From Gordonia crocea (lineage in GTDB: Bacteria; Actinomycetota; Actinomycetes; Mycobacteriales; Mycobacteriaceae): DNA of 64,000 nucleotides. A model generated the notes under the pieces. It saw nothing but the letters and a program-made list of their open reading frames with translations. It had not been told where the DNA came from and made no database searches. The DNA lies in contig NZ_BJOU01000019.1 of NCBI RefSeq assembly GCF_009932435.1, positions 124,001-188,000 on the forward strand, read 5' to 3'. Shown here one piece after another: positions 1 through 7,805 of this stretch. Both the position numbers and the translations under genes were made by a program. Numbering within the stretch: position 1 is the first letter of the stretch; each line of letters starts with the position of its first letter.

Positions 1-1053
1 GACGAGTTCATGGCCCTGCCCGAGACCGGGCGCCCGGAGTTCATGGGCGGCTACCCGGTGGTGATCCACGAGATGCGCGAGGCCCGCGACACCCGGATGG
101 GCATGCTGGCCCTGTCGAACCAGCCGGCCCACCACATCCCCTTCATGTACGCCTTCGCCTCGCGGGAGGGGAGTACCGCCCACGCCAAGACCCAGGCGAT
201 CGTGCGCGACGCGGTGCGCCGGCTCTTCGTCGGATCCGATCTCGGCCAGGGCTACCCCGGCGACGAGGACAACGGCGAGATGTCGGCGTGGTACCTGCTC
301 GCCGCGTCGGGGCTGTATCCGGTGACCATCGGCAGCGGGCAGTTCGTGCTGTGCGCGCCGAGCCTGCCGCGGTTGACGTGGACGCTGGAGAACGGCGCAC
401 AGATCGACATCGTCGCGCACGGTTTCTCGTCGGAGAACGTCTACGTGCAGGCGGTGCGCGTCGACGGGAAGCCGTGGGACAGCATCACCATCGAGCGCGA
501 GCGGCTCACCGACGGGGTGGTCATCGAGTTCGAGTTGGGGTCCTCGCCGTCGGATTGGGCCGCGGGGAGTGTGCCGCCGTCGCTAACCGCCGAGGGGGCG
601 CAGCCGGCGCCGCCGGTGGACCTCACCTCGCCGGACGGGGCCGGTGCGCTGGGCGCCGACGACGCCGGCCACGCCTTCGACGACTCGTCGGCGACCGCGC
701 CGGCGGTGCTGGGCGCCGGCGGGCACGTCGGATGGGAGTTCGCGGGTCCGACGGTGGTCGACCACTACACGGTCACCGTCGTCTCACCGGGGACGTATGC
801 GTGGGAGGTGCAGGCGCGCGGTGCCGACGGCCGGTGGTCGCCGGTCGGCGCACAGACCGCGCAGTTCCGGTGGGAGAACCAGACCAGGGTCTTCGCCGTC
901 GCCCCCGCCGTCGACGCTGTTGCCGCTGCTGGTGGTGCCGACACTGGTGGTGGTGCCGACGCTGGTGCTCCCGGGCCGGTCGCGGCACTGCGGCTCGTCG
1001 TCGACGATCCGATGTCGCTGGCCCAGCTGGAATTCCTGCGCCTGGGCTCCTGA
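1..1053 (+). CDS. GH92 family alpha-mannosidase, C-terminal part (5' truncated by window)
   Basis: The reading frame is open from base 1, so the gene begins upstream. The first ~200 residues are the end of a glycoside hydrolase 92 catalytic domain, seen in SNQPAHHIPFMY and PGDEDNGEMSAWY, the latter matching the family's conserved acidic G-[DN]-[ED]-D-x-G-[QE]-M-S-A-W-Y block. GH92 enzymes are calcium-dependent exo-alpha-mannosidases acting mainly on alpha-1,2-linked mannose. The last ~130 residues look like a beta-sandwich, discoidin-type carbohydrate-binding module (GWEFAGPTVVDHYTV, WEVQARGADGRW), broken by an Ala/Gly-rich stretch. In a mycolate actinobacterium the substrate could be mannosylated lipoglycan or fungal/yeast mannan. 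The N-terminus and any signal peptide are not visible. Confidence 0.9.
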   Translation, partial: DEFMALPETGRPEFMGGYPVVIHEMREARDTRMGMLALSNQPAHHIPFMYAFASREGSTAHAKTQAIVRDAVRRLFVGSDLGQGYPGDEDNGEMSAWYLLAASGLYPVTIGSGQFVLCAPSLPRLTWTLENGAQIDIVAHGFSSENVYVQAVRVDGKPWDSITIERERLTDGVVIEFELGSSPSDWAAGSVPPSLTAEGAQPAPPVDLTSPDGAGALGADDAGHAFDDSSATAPAVLGAGGHVGWEFAGPTVVDHYTVTVVSPGTYAWEVQARGADGRWSPVGAQTAQFRWENQTRVFAVAPAVDAVAAAGGADTGGGADAGAPGPVAALRLVVDDPMSLAQLEFLRLGS

Positions 1054-1060
1054 CCCCCGC

Positions 1061-1166
1061 CCCTTCCGCCGACTGGGCCCTGTTTTCCGCCGACTGGGCC
1101 CTCGATCTCGTCGACTGGGCCCTGATCCTCGCCGACTGGGCCCTCGATCTCGTCGAGTGGGCCCTC
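1061..1166 (+). repeat. Five-unit 21-bp tandem repeat, core YCGACTGGGCCCT
   Basis: Five copies of the 13-bp core occur at 1069, 1090, 1111, 1132 and 1153, separated by 8-nt spacers (gttttccg, cgatctcg, gatcctcg, cgatctcg), giving a strict 21-bp period. The fifth core has one change (gag for gac). The array begins directly after the GH92 stop codon and ends just before the rplN promoter. The same repeat occurs at 2927, 6613 (opposite strand) and 61009. Confidence 0.95.
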
Positions 1167-1181
1167 TCGTCGTCGCTGGAT

Positions 1182-1223
1182 TTGGCCCCGACCTGCGCAT
1201 TCCCCTACACTGAAACGGTTGCC
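1182..1223 (+). promoter_or_regulatory. rplN operon promoter with conserved ribosomal-promoter core
   Basis: A -10 box TACACT lies at 1206-1211, with a TTGGCC -35-like hexamer at 1182-1187 (18-nt spacer). The segment 1203-1223 is identical over 21 bp to 28084-28104 upstream of rpsH (CCTACACTGAAACGGTTGCC plus one leading C). Transcription probably starts near 1218. That gives a leader of about 160 nt before rplN in which I see no ORF with a ribosome-binding site. The rest of the 1054-1376 gap is the repeat array above. Confidence 0.75.
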
Positions 1224-1376
1224 TGCGGCGCAGTAGCGTCGCGAGTCGGCACGTGAACCCACTGGTGTTGCCTCGGGAGACCGAGAAACGCCAGGCAGGC
1301 ACGTGTCTGATGGCAGCAGGCCGTGCGCGTCGGGTCGGTAATCCGGCGGGCAACAACACCAGGTCAGGAGACACGA

Positions 1377-1745
1377 GTGATTCAGCAGGAATCCCGCGTG
1401 CGCGTCGCCGATAACACCGGTGCCAAGGAAATCTTGTGCATCCGCGTGCTGGGTGGCTCGTCGCGGCGATACGCCGGGATCGGCGACGTCATCGTCGCCA
1501 CCGTCAAGGACGCCATCCCCGGCGGCAACATCAAGAAGGGCGAGGTCGTCAAGGCCGTCATCGTCCGCACTGTCAAAGAGCGTCGTCGTCCCGACGGCAG
1601 CTACATCCGCTTCGACGAGAACGCGGCCGTCATCCTCAAGGGTGAGAGCGATCCCCGCGGTACCCGCATCTTCGGCCCGGTCGGCCGCGAGCTGCGCGAG
1701 AAGCGCTTCATGAAGATCGTTTCGCTGGCTCCGGAGGTGCTCTAA
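1377..1745 (+). CDS. rplN: 50S ribosomal protein uL14
   Basis: This 122-residue protein starts at GTG, with AGGAG at 1366-1370 six bases upstream. The product begins (M)[17 protein letters not shown], the usual actinobacterial L14 start; an upstream in-frame extension to 1323 has no support. L14 binds 23S rRNA at the subunit interface, near the sarcin-ricin loop region. It is first in a four-gene transcript rplN-rplX-rplE-rpsZ, three bases before rplX. The full-length match to mycobacterial L14 leaves little doubt. Confidence 0.98.
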   Translation: MIQQESRVRVADNTGAKEILCIRVLGGSSRRYAGIGDVIVATVKDAIPGGNIKKGEVVKAVIVRTVKERRRPDGSYIRFDENAAVILKGESDPRGTRIFGPVGRELREKRFMKIVSLAPEVL

Positions 1746-1747
1746 CC

Positions 1748-2065
1748 ATGAAGGTGCACAAGGGCGACACCGTGATCGTCGTTTCCGGCAAGGACAAGGG
1801 CGCCAAGGGCAAGGTCATCCAGGCCTTCCCGAAGCAGCAGCGTGTCCTCGTCGAGGGCGTGAACCGCATCAAGAAGCACACCGCCGCGTCGGCTGACGAG
1901 CGCGGCGCCTCCTCCGGGGGCATCGTGACCCAGGAGGCCTCCATCCACGTGTCGAACGTGATGGTCGTGGACTCCGACGGCAACCCGACCCGCGTGGGTT
2001 ACCGGACCGACGAGGAGACCGGCAAGCGTGTCCGGATTTCCCGCAAGAACGGGAAGGACATCTGA
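1748..2065 (+). CDS. rplX: 50S ribosomal protein uL24
   Basis: The 105-residue protein has the KOW motif near its start ([22 protein letters not shown]). L24 initiates assembly of the large subunit by binding the 5' domain of 23S rRNA. It lies two bases after rplN and one base before the rplE ATG, so translation is probably coupled. Length and sequence are typical for actinobacteria. Confidence 0.98.
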   Translation: MKVHKGDTVIVVSGKDKGAKGKVIQAFPKQQRVLVEGVNRIKKHTAASADERGASSGGIVTQEASIHVSNVMVVDSDGNPTRVGYRTDEETGKRVRISRKNGKDI

Positions 2066-2066
2066 G

Positions 2067-2642
2067 ATGACCACCTCTGAGAAGGTCCAGCCTCGGCTGA
2101 AGACTCGCTACCGCGAGGAGATCAAGGACTCCCTCAACAAGGAGTTCTCCTACGAGAACGTCATGCAGATCCCCGGCGTGGTGAAGGTTGTCGTGAACAT
2201 GGGCGTCGGTGACGCCGCCCGCGACTCCAAGCTCATCAACGGCGCCGTGAAGGACCTGGAGCTGATCACCGGTCAGAAGCCGGAGATCCGCAAGGCCCGC
2301 AAGTCGATCGCCCAGTTCAAGCTGCGCGAGGGCATGCCGATCGGCGCCCGCGTCACGCTGCGCGGCGACCGGATGTGGGAGTTCCTCGACCGCCTCGTGT
2401 CGATCGCCCTCCCGCGTATCCGCGACTTCCGCGGCCTGAGCGACCGTCAGTTCGACGGCAACGGCAACTACACGTTCGGTCTCAACGAGCAGTCGATGTT
2501 CCACGAGATCAACATCGACTCGATCGACCGACCGCGCGGTATGGACATCACCGTTGTCACGTCGGCCACCAACGACGACGAGGGTCGTGCGCTGCTCCGC
2601 GCGCTCGGCTTCCCGTTCAAAGACAACAACGCGAAGAACTGA
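2067..2642 (+). CDS. rplE: 50S ribosomal protein uL5
   Basis: The 191-residue protein ([19 protein letters not shown]) contains the L5 core [19 protein letters not shown] and the C-terminal [20 protein letters not shown]5 binds 5S rRNA and sits in the central protuberance. The ATG at 2067 follows the rplX stop by one base; a longer in-frame start at 2028 lies inside rplX and is unlikely. The spacing to rpsZ is 15 bp. Confidence 0.98.
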   Translation: MTTSEKVQPRLKTRYREEIKDSLNKEFSYENVMQIPGVVKVVVNMGVGDAARDSKLINGAVKDLELITGQKPEIRKARKSIAQFKLREGMPIGARVTLRGDRMWEFLDRLVSIALPRIRDFRGLSDRQFDGNGNYTFGLNEQSMFHEINIDSIDRPRGMDITVVTSATNDDEGRALLRALGFPFKDNNAKN

Positions 2643-2657
2643 CGGTAGGGATTACTG

Positions 2658-2843
2658 ATGGCAAAGAAGGCTCTGGTCAACAAGGCCAACAAGAAGCCCA
2701 AGTTCGCCGTGCGCGCCTACACGCGCTGCAACAAGTGCGGTCGCCCGCACTCGGTGTACCGCAAGTTCGGCCTGTGCCGTGTGTGCCTGCGCGAGATGGC
2801 GCACGCCGGCGAGCTGCCGGGCGTGCAGAAGTCCAGCTGGTGA
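2658..2843 (+). CDS. rpsZ: 30S ribosomal protein uS14, zinc-binding type (type Z)
   Basis: This is the 61-residue short S14 with two CxxC pairs (CNKCGRPH and CRVCLREM) forming a zinc ribbon. It is the zinc-containing form, as opposed to the longer zinc-independent paralogue. In related genomes the next gene is rpsH; here rpsH lies 25 kb away at 28289 and two strong hairpins follow rpsZ directly. The operon has therefore been split at this junction. Confidence 0.97.
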   Translation: MAKKALVNKANKKPKFAVRAYTRCNKCGRPHSVYRKFGLCRVCLREMAHAGELPGVQKSSW

Positions 2844-2848
2844 GCTGA

Positions 2849-2919
2849 CGGTCCGGCGGTTGCCGGACCGATAGGACTACGACGACGACCCCGCCTCCGA
2901 TGGGAGGCGGGGTCGTCGT
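2849..2919 (+). terminator. Tandem hairpin terminators after rpsZ
   Basis: Two perfect hairpins stand in tandem. The first is a 9-bp stem, 2849-2857 with 2862-2870, loop ggtt. The second is a 17-bp stem, 2882-2898 with 2903-2919, loop gatg, very GC-rich. There is no long T tract, as is common in actinobacteria. Together they should stop transcription from the rplN promoter and isolate it from the downstream LLM gene. Confidence 0.88.
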
Positions 2920-2926
2920 GCATTCG

Positions 2927-2980
2927 TCGACTGGGCCCTACTTCTCGTCGACTGGGCCCTGTTTCTCGTCGACTGGGCCC
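2927..2980 (+). repeat. Three-unit 21-bp tandem repeat, core TCGACTGGGCCCT
   Basis: Cores lie at 2927, 2948 and 2969, exactly 21 bp apart, with spacers acttctcg-like and gtttctcg-like. The last core ends CCC instead of CCCT. The array starts eight bases after the rpsZ terminator and has the same orientation as rpsZ. It runs into the promoter region of the next gene: a -10-like TAGGTT at 2999-3004 sits six bases before the ATG at 3011. Confidence 0.95.
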
Positions 2981-3010
2981 CGGGTAGACCGCACCCGATA
3001 GGTTGGACCG

Positions 3011-3937
3011 ATGGAGATCACCATCATGCACGCGGTCGACAGCCGCAAGACCCTGCACCTCGACGAGTACATCGCCACCCTCGCGACGTTTGAGTCGGAG
3101 GGGTTCCGGCGCGCCTGGGCAACGCAGATGCCGACCGACGCCGACACGTTGACCGTCCTGGCCGTCGCCGGGCGGGAGGTGCCGCGGATCGAATTCGCCA
3201 CCGGCGTGCTGCCCATCCAGCCGCAGCATCCGATGAAGCTCGCCCAACAAGCGCTGACGGTCAACGCGATCACCGGCGGCCGACTCACACTGGGAATTGG
3301 GTTGACCCACCAGGTGGTGACCGAGGGAATGTGGGGTATTTCCTACGACCGCCCGCTGCGGCGCATGTCCGAGTACCTCGACGGCCTGCTGCCGTTGCTG
3401 TCCGGCGAGATGGCCGACGCGGTGGGCACATTGACCACGACGCGGGGTGCGATGACCCTCAACGAGGTGCCCGCGCCGCCGGTGTATCTCGCCGCGCTCG
3501 GGCCGCAGATGTTGGGGCTGGCCGGTCGTCGTACCGCGGGCACCGTCACCTGGATGACCGGGCCGAAGACGTTGCGCGACCACATCGTGCCGACGTTGCG
3601 CGAGGCCGCCGTCTCGGCCGGGCGCACGGCCGGCGATGTCCGGACCGTCGCCTTTTTGCCGCTCGCCGTCACCGACGACGTCGAGTCGTCGAAGGCGGCC
3701 GCCGCCCGACAGTTCCGGATGTACAACTCGCTCCCGTCGTACCGGGCGATGCTCGACCGCGAGGGTTATGACACCCCCACCGACGCGGCTATCGTCGGCG
3801 ACGAGAAGTCGGTCACCGCCCGCATCCGCGAACTCGCCGACGCAGGTGTCGACGAGTATGTCGGCATCGTCTTCGACCGCGACGACAAGGTGCGCGAACG
3901 GACTCGCGCATTGCTGCGCGAACTCGACGGCCGGTAG
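3011..3937 (+). CDS. LLM-class F420-dependent oxidoreductase
   Basis: The 308-residue protein has a luciferase-like monooxygenase TIM-barrel. Its markers are IEFATGVLPIQPQHPMKLAQ, GGRLTLGIGLTH and the C-terminal DAGVDEYVGIVF. It resembles the F420-dependent subgroup of LLM proteins found widely in mycobacteria and Gordonia, which transfer hydride from F420H2; the substrate is unknown. No clear Shine-Dalgarno sequence is present. A TAGGTT box six bases before the ATG suggests a leaderless mRNA. It is the first gene of the 25-kb block that separates rpsZ from rpsH. Confidence 0.88.
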   Translation: MEITIMHAVDSRKTLHLDEYIATLATFESEGFRRAWATQMPTDADTLTVLAVAGREVPRIEFATGVLPIQPQHPMKLAQQALTVNAITGGRLTLGIGLTHQVVTEGMWGISYDRPLRRMSEYLDGLLPLLSGEMADAVGTLTTTRGAMTLNEVPAPPVYLAALGPQMLGLAGRRTAGTVTWMTGPKTLRDHIVPTLREAAVSAGRTAGDVRTVAFLPLAVTDDVESSKAAAARQFRMYNSLPSYRAMLDREGYDTPTDAAIVGDEKSVTARIRELADAGVDEYVGIVFDRDDKVRERTRALLRELDGR

Positions 3938-3942
3938 GTCGC

Positions 3943-4215
3943 TTAGGTTGGGTCGGCAAAGGTGACAATCGAGTACTTGGTGGCGGTGGGCGTTGCCGTG
4001 AACAGATAGATCGTCCCGCTATCGTCGATACGTAGGCCGCCAGGCTCGCCCGGGGTGCCGGTGACCTGGGTGCTTTTCACCGTAGTCCCGTCCGCGGAAA
4101 TGGCGGTGATAGTGGTAGATCCGTCAGCGCCTTCATCGCTGTAGGTGAGCTGGTAGAGCGTTCCATCGGGTCCGGTGTACAGATTGCCGTATGGGCGGCC
4201 GGGGATGACAGCCAC
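3943..4215 (-). CDS. Small beta-propeller-like fragment, possibly a remnant
   Basis: A 90-codon frame from a GTG reads PDGTLYQLTYSDEGADGSTTIT then GGLRIDDSGTIYLFTAT. These repeated beta-hairpins (GPDGTLYxLTY, DDSGTIYLFT) resemble blades of an NHL or PQQ-like propeller. One or two blades do not make a propeller, and no signal peptide is seen, although the frame is open further upstream without a better start. I read it as a degenerate piece or an unrecognised small protein. It is convergent with the LLM gene, six bases apart, and borders a lower-GC patch. Confidence 0.4.
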   Translation of the reverse strand: MAVIPGRPYGNLYTGPDGTLYQLTYSDEGADGSTTITAISADGTTVKSTQVTGTPGEPGGLRIDDSGTIYLFTATPTATKYSIVTFADPT

Positions 4216-4609
4216 GAGCCAAGCCGATTCCGGTCGTCGCTGTGGTGACCTTGACCCGAGATTTAGTGATGTGGATCACATTTGGGGATATTGCGTTGAG
4301 AACGCAAGTAAGCCTATCGGCACGAAAGTGGCATAGCGGATAAGTCTCCGATAGTGGAAATCGGTTCACCCGTTTGGGGCAATGGGAGCGACGCGAGGTG
4401 GACGTGCGGCGAGTCGGCCAATCGATACGCCGACCGCCGCTGCATTCAGGGTATTTCTGCAGGTCATTGCGGCCGCGGAGTCGGTTAGGGCAACAGTCGC
4501 CGCGGGCCTGTTCAGGAGCGCTAGGGAGGGTGCCTAATGACTGCCGGCGAGCTCAAATATATGTGGGCTGGGTGTGGGCTGGGTTATTAACCGATGACTG
4601 TTTTGCGCG
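4216..4609. other. 394-bp gap of lower GC content, no convincing gene
   Basis: This stretch is visibly less GC-rich than the rest of the window (for example around 4260-4360 and 4540-4600). It contains no gene I can support; a 79-codon plus-strand frame at 4374 has Arg/Cys-rich composition unlike a real protein. The one recognisable motif is a CRP/GlxR-like palindrome at 4265-4280. The composition and the broken propeller fragment next to it suggest old insertion and decay. Confidence 0.6.
4265..4280. promoter_or_regulatory. Possible CRP/GlxR-type operator
   Basis: AGTGA-tgtgga-TCACA matches the CRP-family consensus TGTGA-N6-TCACA with one mismatch. It lies about 50 bp upstream of the propeller-like fragment and has no other nearby target. 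Mycolate bacteria have CRP/GlxR-type regulators with this consensus. A chance match cannot be excluded. Confidence 0.35.
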
Positions 4610-5152
4610 TTAAGAGGCTTCCTCGGGCGTGTAGCGCAGCGCCACGGCGCCGGACTTCAGCTGCCTGGTATTGGTCAGCCGCAAGTCGACGAACTCAGCC
4701 AACCCCGCGAACGGCGTCGGACCACGGCCGGCGATCCGTGGATGGACGATGAACTCGTACTCGTCGATCAACCCGAGCCGGGCCAGTTCGAGTGGCAGCG
4801 TCACGCCACCTACGTAAATCCCCGTACCGGGCTGTTCCTTCAGCCGCGTCACGGCCCCGGCGAGGTCGCCGCGGATCAGTTCGGCGTTCCAGTCGACGTC
4901 GGTCAGGGTGCTCGACACGACGTACTTGGGCATCGCGTTGATGCGCGCGACAAACGGGTCATCTGGCTCTTCGTCGTCGGGTACCCGCCACGCCGACTCC
5001 ATCATCTCGTAGACGATCCGCCCGAACAGGAGGGTGTCGGCGCGGCCCAGGATCTCCGCGGTGTAAGCGTGCAACTCCTCGTCGGGGCGGCCAGCGAGGT
5101 GATCGCAGCAGCCGTCGACCGTCACATTGATCGAATACCGAAGGGGACGCAT
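4610..5152 (-). CDS. Dihydrofolate reductase / RibD C-terminal domain family protein
   Basis: The 180-residue protein begins MRPLRYSINVTVDGCCDH and has the RibD_C/DHFR-like fold markers ADTLLFGRIVYEMM, YVVSSTLTD, GIYVGGVTLPLELARLGLIDEYEF and VHPRIAGRGPTPF. Such stand-alone proteins bind NAD(P)H and are usually annotated as DHFR-family reductases of unknown substrate. It follows the cysteine desulfurase by 48 bp on the same strand, so it may be the last gene of the encapsulin operon, though a functional link is not evident. Confidence 0.85.
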   Translation of the reverse strand: MRPLRYSINVTVDGCCDHLAGRPDEELHAYTAEILGRADTLLFGRIVYEMMESAWRVPDDEEPDDPFVARINAMPKYVVSSTLTDVDWNAELIRGDLAGAVTRLKEQPGTGIYVGGVTLPLELARLGLIDEYEFIVHPRIAGRGPTPFAGLAEFVDLRLTNTRQLKSGAVALRYTPEEAS

Positions 5153-5200
5153 GCGCCCGACGCTACCTGCGGTCGGCTCCCGCGACGGGCGAACGGCGGG

Positions 5201-6889
5201 TCAGACCCCGCCGCGGGCGAGGCTGTCGACGACGTCGATGAATGCGTCGATCTCGTCGGTGGTGTTGTAGAACGCGAATGACGGGCGGACGGTCTGTTCG
5301 ACGCCGAAGCGGCGCAGGATCGGTTGCGCGCAATGGTGGCCGGCCCGGACCGCGATGCCCTCCGCGTTGAGTGCCTTGCCGACCTCGAGCGGCTCGTGGC
5401 CGTCGAGCACAAAGCTCAACACGCTGGCCTTCTCGTCGGCGGTCCCGATGATCCGCACGCCCGGGATGGCGGCGAGCCGCGGCGTCGCGTACTCGAGCAG
5501 GAAGTGCTCGTAGGCGGCGATGCGCTCGATCCCGAGGTCGGCAACATAGCGCAGCGCCGTCCCCAAACCCACCGCGTCGGCGATGTTGCCGGTCCCGGCC
5601 TCGAACTTGTTGGGCGGGCCCTGGTAGAGCGCGCGCTCGAGCGTGACGTCGGCGATCATGTTGCCGCCGCCCTGCCACGGCGGTGTGTCGGCCAGTGCGT
5701 CTTCGGTGCCGTAGAGCACGCCGATGCCGGTCGGGCCGACGATCTTGTGCCCGGAGAAGACGAAGAAGTCGGCACCCAGGTCGACGACGTCGATGGGCAT
5801 GTGGGGGATGCTCTGCGCACCGTCGATGAGGACTCGGGCGCCGTACCGGTGACCGATCTCGACGATCTTCTTGGCCGGCGTCACCGTGCCCAACGCGTTC
5901 GAAACGTGGGTTGCCGCAACGATTTTGGTCCGCGGCCCGACGAGGCGTTCAAGTTCGTCGAGCAACAGGTTGCCGCGGTCGTCGACCGGCGCCACCCTGA
6001 TCACCGCGCCGGTGCGCTGGCTGATCAGCTGCCACGGGACGATGTTGGCGTGGTGCTCAAGGTGGGTGATGACGATCTCGTCGCCCTCGCCGAGATGCTT
6101 GGCGCCCCACGATTGCGCGACGAGGTTGACCGCCTCGGTGGTGCCGCGCACGAAGATCACGTCGTCGGCCCGAGGAGCGTTGATGAACTTCCGCGTCGTC
6201 TCGCGGGCGTCCTCGTACGCGTCGGTGGCCCGCGCCGCGAGCTCATGCGCCGCACGGTGGATGTTGGAGTTCTCGTGCTCGTAGAAGTAACTGATCCGAT
6301 CGATGACGGCCTTGGGCTTCTGCGTTGTCGCTGCGTTGTCGAACCACACCAGCGGCCGACCGTTGACGGTTTCGGACAGGATCGGGAAATCCTGACGGAC
6401 CGCGGCGACGTCGAGCGGTTGGTCGCCGGTGGTCGCGGTGGTCGCGGTGGTCGGCACTGCCGGGTGGTCGATGTCGACGGTCGTCGGGACGTCCTCGTCG
6501 ACGACCGGCTGCTCGTCGATGAAGTAGTACGGCTGGGCGGTCTCCGACGTGAAGTAGAACTGCGGTGTCGCGGAGATTTCCTCGGTCGCCGACCCCGCCG
6601 TGGACGGGGTGGTGGGCCCAGTCGACGGGATTGAGGGCCCAGTCGACGGGATTGAGGGCCCAGTCGGCGGGAAAGAGGGCCCAGTCGGCGGGAAAGAGGG
6701 CCCAGTCGGCGCGGCGTAGAGCCGGCCGGCGAGCTTCGCCAGCTCGGCGGCGCTCACCGGCAACTCGCTGTCGGCGCCGGTGCTGCGGAACTCCCGCGGC
6801 ACCGAGCCGCCACCTCCCAAACCCGTGCCGCCCAAACCCGTGTTTCCCAAACCCGTGCCTCCCAGCGCCGGGGGCTCAGGAGTAGTCAT
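5201..6889 (-). CDS. SufS-type cysteine desulfurase with long disordered N-terminal extension (encapsulin cargo)
   Basis: The 562-residue protein starts at the ATG at 6889 (MTTPEPPALGG). Residues ~156-562 are a full SufS-like PLP enzyme: PLP lysine in FSGHK, catalytic Cys520 in GHHCAQP. It releases sulfur from cysteine as enzyme persulfide. The first ~155 residues are Pro/Gly/Ser/Thr-rich and probably disordered. They contain TGLGG pentapeptide repeats, five PTGPS(F/I)P heptapeptides (residues ~60-93) and an aromatic motif PQFYFTSETAQPYYF. Family 2A encapsulins carry cysteine desulfurases targeted by such extensions, and the shell gene lies directly upstream, overlapping by 14 bp. Normal SufS proteins of ~406 residues lack this extension. 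Confidence 0.93.
   Translation of the reverse strand: MTTPEPPALGGTGLGNTGLGGTGLGGGGSVPREFRSTGADSELPVSAAELAKLAGRLYAAPTGPSFPPTGPSFPPTGPSIPSTGPSIPSTGPTTPSTAGSATEEISATPQFYFTSETAQPYYFIDEQPVVDEDVPTTVDIDHPAVPTTATTATTGDQPLDVAAVRQDFPILSETVNGRPLVWFDNAATTQKPKAVIDRISYFYEHENSNIHRAAHELAARATDAYEDARETTRKFINAPRADDVIFVRGTTEAVNLVAQSWGAKHLGEGDEIVITHLEHHANIVPWQLISQRTGAVIRVAPVDDRGNLLLDELERLVGPRTKIVAATHVSNALGTVTPAKKIVEIGHRYGARVLIDGAQSIPHMPIDVVDLGADFFVFSGHKIVGPTGIGVLYGTEDALADTPPWQGGGNMIADVTLERALYQGPPNKFEAGTGNIADAVGLGTALRYVADLGIERIAAYEHFLLEYATPRLAAIPGVRIIGTADEKASVLSFVLDGHEPLEVGKALNAEGIAVRAGHHCAQPILRRFGVEQTVRPSFAFYNTTDEIDAFIDVVDSLARGGV
6613..6709 (-). repeat. Five-unit 21-bp tandem repeat inside the cysteine desulfurase gene
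   Basis: On the plus strand the core reads AGGGCCCAGTCGA/C at 6613, 6634, 6655, 6676 and 6697, period 21 bp. On the coding (minus) strand it reads YCGACTGGGCCCT, the same orientation relative to the gene as at the other three loci. Because 21 bp is seven codons, the array adds heptapeptides (P/S)TGPS(F/I)P without shifting frame. It sits in the disordered linker, where insertion would be tolerated. Confidence 0.95.
6816..6860 (-). repeat. Three-unit 15-bp tandem repeat encoding TGLGG-type pentapeptides
   Basis: Units 6816-6830, 6831-6845 and 6846-6860 share CCCAAACCCGTG followed by three variable bases. On the minus strand they encode (G/N)TGLG pentapeptides at residues ~10-25 of the cysteine desulfurase. 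The sequence is unrelated to the 21-bp element, so the cargo extension holds two separate minisatellites. Confidence 0.9.
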
Positions 6890-7805
6890 GGAAGTTGTCC
6901 ACCGCGACGTCGTCGAGGACGGCCAGCGCGTCATCGGTCAGGGCGGCCAACGACGTGTAGAGCGACACCAGGTACGACGCCACGCCGGCCCGGTCGATGC
7001 CGGAGAAGCGCACGGTCAGGCCCGGGGTCTGGCTCTCGCCCTCGAGGTCGGGCTGGAACAACCCGACGACGCCCTGGCGCTCGACGCCGGTGCGCACGAG
7101 GATGAACTTGGTCTTCGACTTCTCCACCGGCACCTTGTCCGACGGGATGATCGGGATCCCGCGCCAGGTCAGGAACTGGGACCCGAAGAGGCTGACGGTG
7201 GCCGGCGGAACACCGCGGCGGGTGGCCTCGCGGCCGAAGGCGGCGACACCCAACGGGTGGGTGAGGAAGAAGCCCGGCGACTTCCACACCTTGGTGATGA
7301 GTCCGTCCAGGTCGTCGGGGGTCGGCGGTCCGGTCAGCGTGCCGACGCGCTGCTCGGGGACGGCCTGCGCGAGCAACCCGTACTCCGGGTTGTTGATCAG
7401 CGCGGACTCCTGGTGCTCCTTGATCGTCTCGATGGTCAGCCGCAGCTGCTCGGCGACCTGGTTGTGGGGGCTGGAGTACAGGTCGGACACGCGGGTCTGG
7501 ATGTCGAGGACGGTCGAGATCGGCCGCAGCGTGAACTCGCGCGGATGGGTCTCGTAGTCGACGAAGGTCTGCGGCAGGTCGCCGTCGAGATCCGACTCGC
7601 CCTGGGCGACGTGGACGGAAACCTGGTCGGGGTTGACCACCCGGTTCACCCGGTAGATGCCGGCCTCGACGGGAACCCACTGCAGCAGGTCGAGGAGCCA
7701 CCTCGGGGTGATCGTCGACAGTTGGGCGTTGGTCTTGGTCGCATTCGCCAGTTGCCGCGCGGCGAGGTCGCCGAGCGCCTGGGATTCGTTCTGCGGATTC
7801 GTCAT
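6876..7805 (-). CDS. Family 2A encapsulin shell protein
   Basis: The 309-residue protein closely follows the SrpI-type family 2A encapsulins: LAARQLANATKT, STITPRWLLDLL, VEAGIYRVN, YSSPHNQ.EQLRLTIE, LTHPLGVAAFGREATRRG, GSQFLTWRGIPIIPSDKVPV. These HK97-fold proteins assemble into an icosahedral compartment that encloses a cysteine desulfurase, probably for sulfur storage or trafficking. I place the start at the ATG at 7805, with GGAGG seven bases upstream; an upstream GTG frame to 7916 has no support. A possible minus-strand promoter has TACAGT at 7886-7891 with TTGTCC at 7911-7916, a long 19-nt spacer. The cargo gene follows with a 14-bp overlap. Confidence 0.95.
   Translation of the reverse strand: MTNPQNESQALGDLAARQLANATKTNAQLSTITPRWLLDLLQWVPVEAGIYRVNRVVNPDQVSVHVAQGESDLDGDLPQTFVDYETHPREFTLRPISTVLDIQTRVSDLYSSPHNQVAEQLRLTIETIKEHQESALINNPEYGLLAQAVPEQRVGTLTGPPTPDDLDGLITKVWKSPGFFLTHPLGVAAFGREATRRGVPPATVSLFGSQFLTWRGIPIIPSDKVPVEKSKTKFILVRTGVERQGVVGLFQPDLEGESQTPGLTVRFSGIDRAGVASYLVSLYTSLAALTDDALAVLDDVAVDNFHDYS

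Noticed and set aside
1061..1166. CRISPR array
   Set aside because: Repeat core is 13 bp and spacers 8 bp, far too short. Spacers resemble one another, and no cas genes are present.
1323..1376. N-terminal extension of rplN
   Set aside because: The GTG at 1377 has a good ribosome site and gives the conserved L14 start; the upstream residues do not resemble L14.
2927..2980. The 21-bp repeats as an intrinsic terminator
   Set aside because: Only GGGCCC within the core is self-complementary, and strong separate terminators already precede this array.
4374..4613. 79-codon plus-strand frame
   Set aside because: Composition (Arg/Cys/Ser-rich, no pattern), no ribosome site, and location in a decayed low-GC patch.
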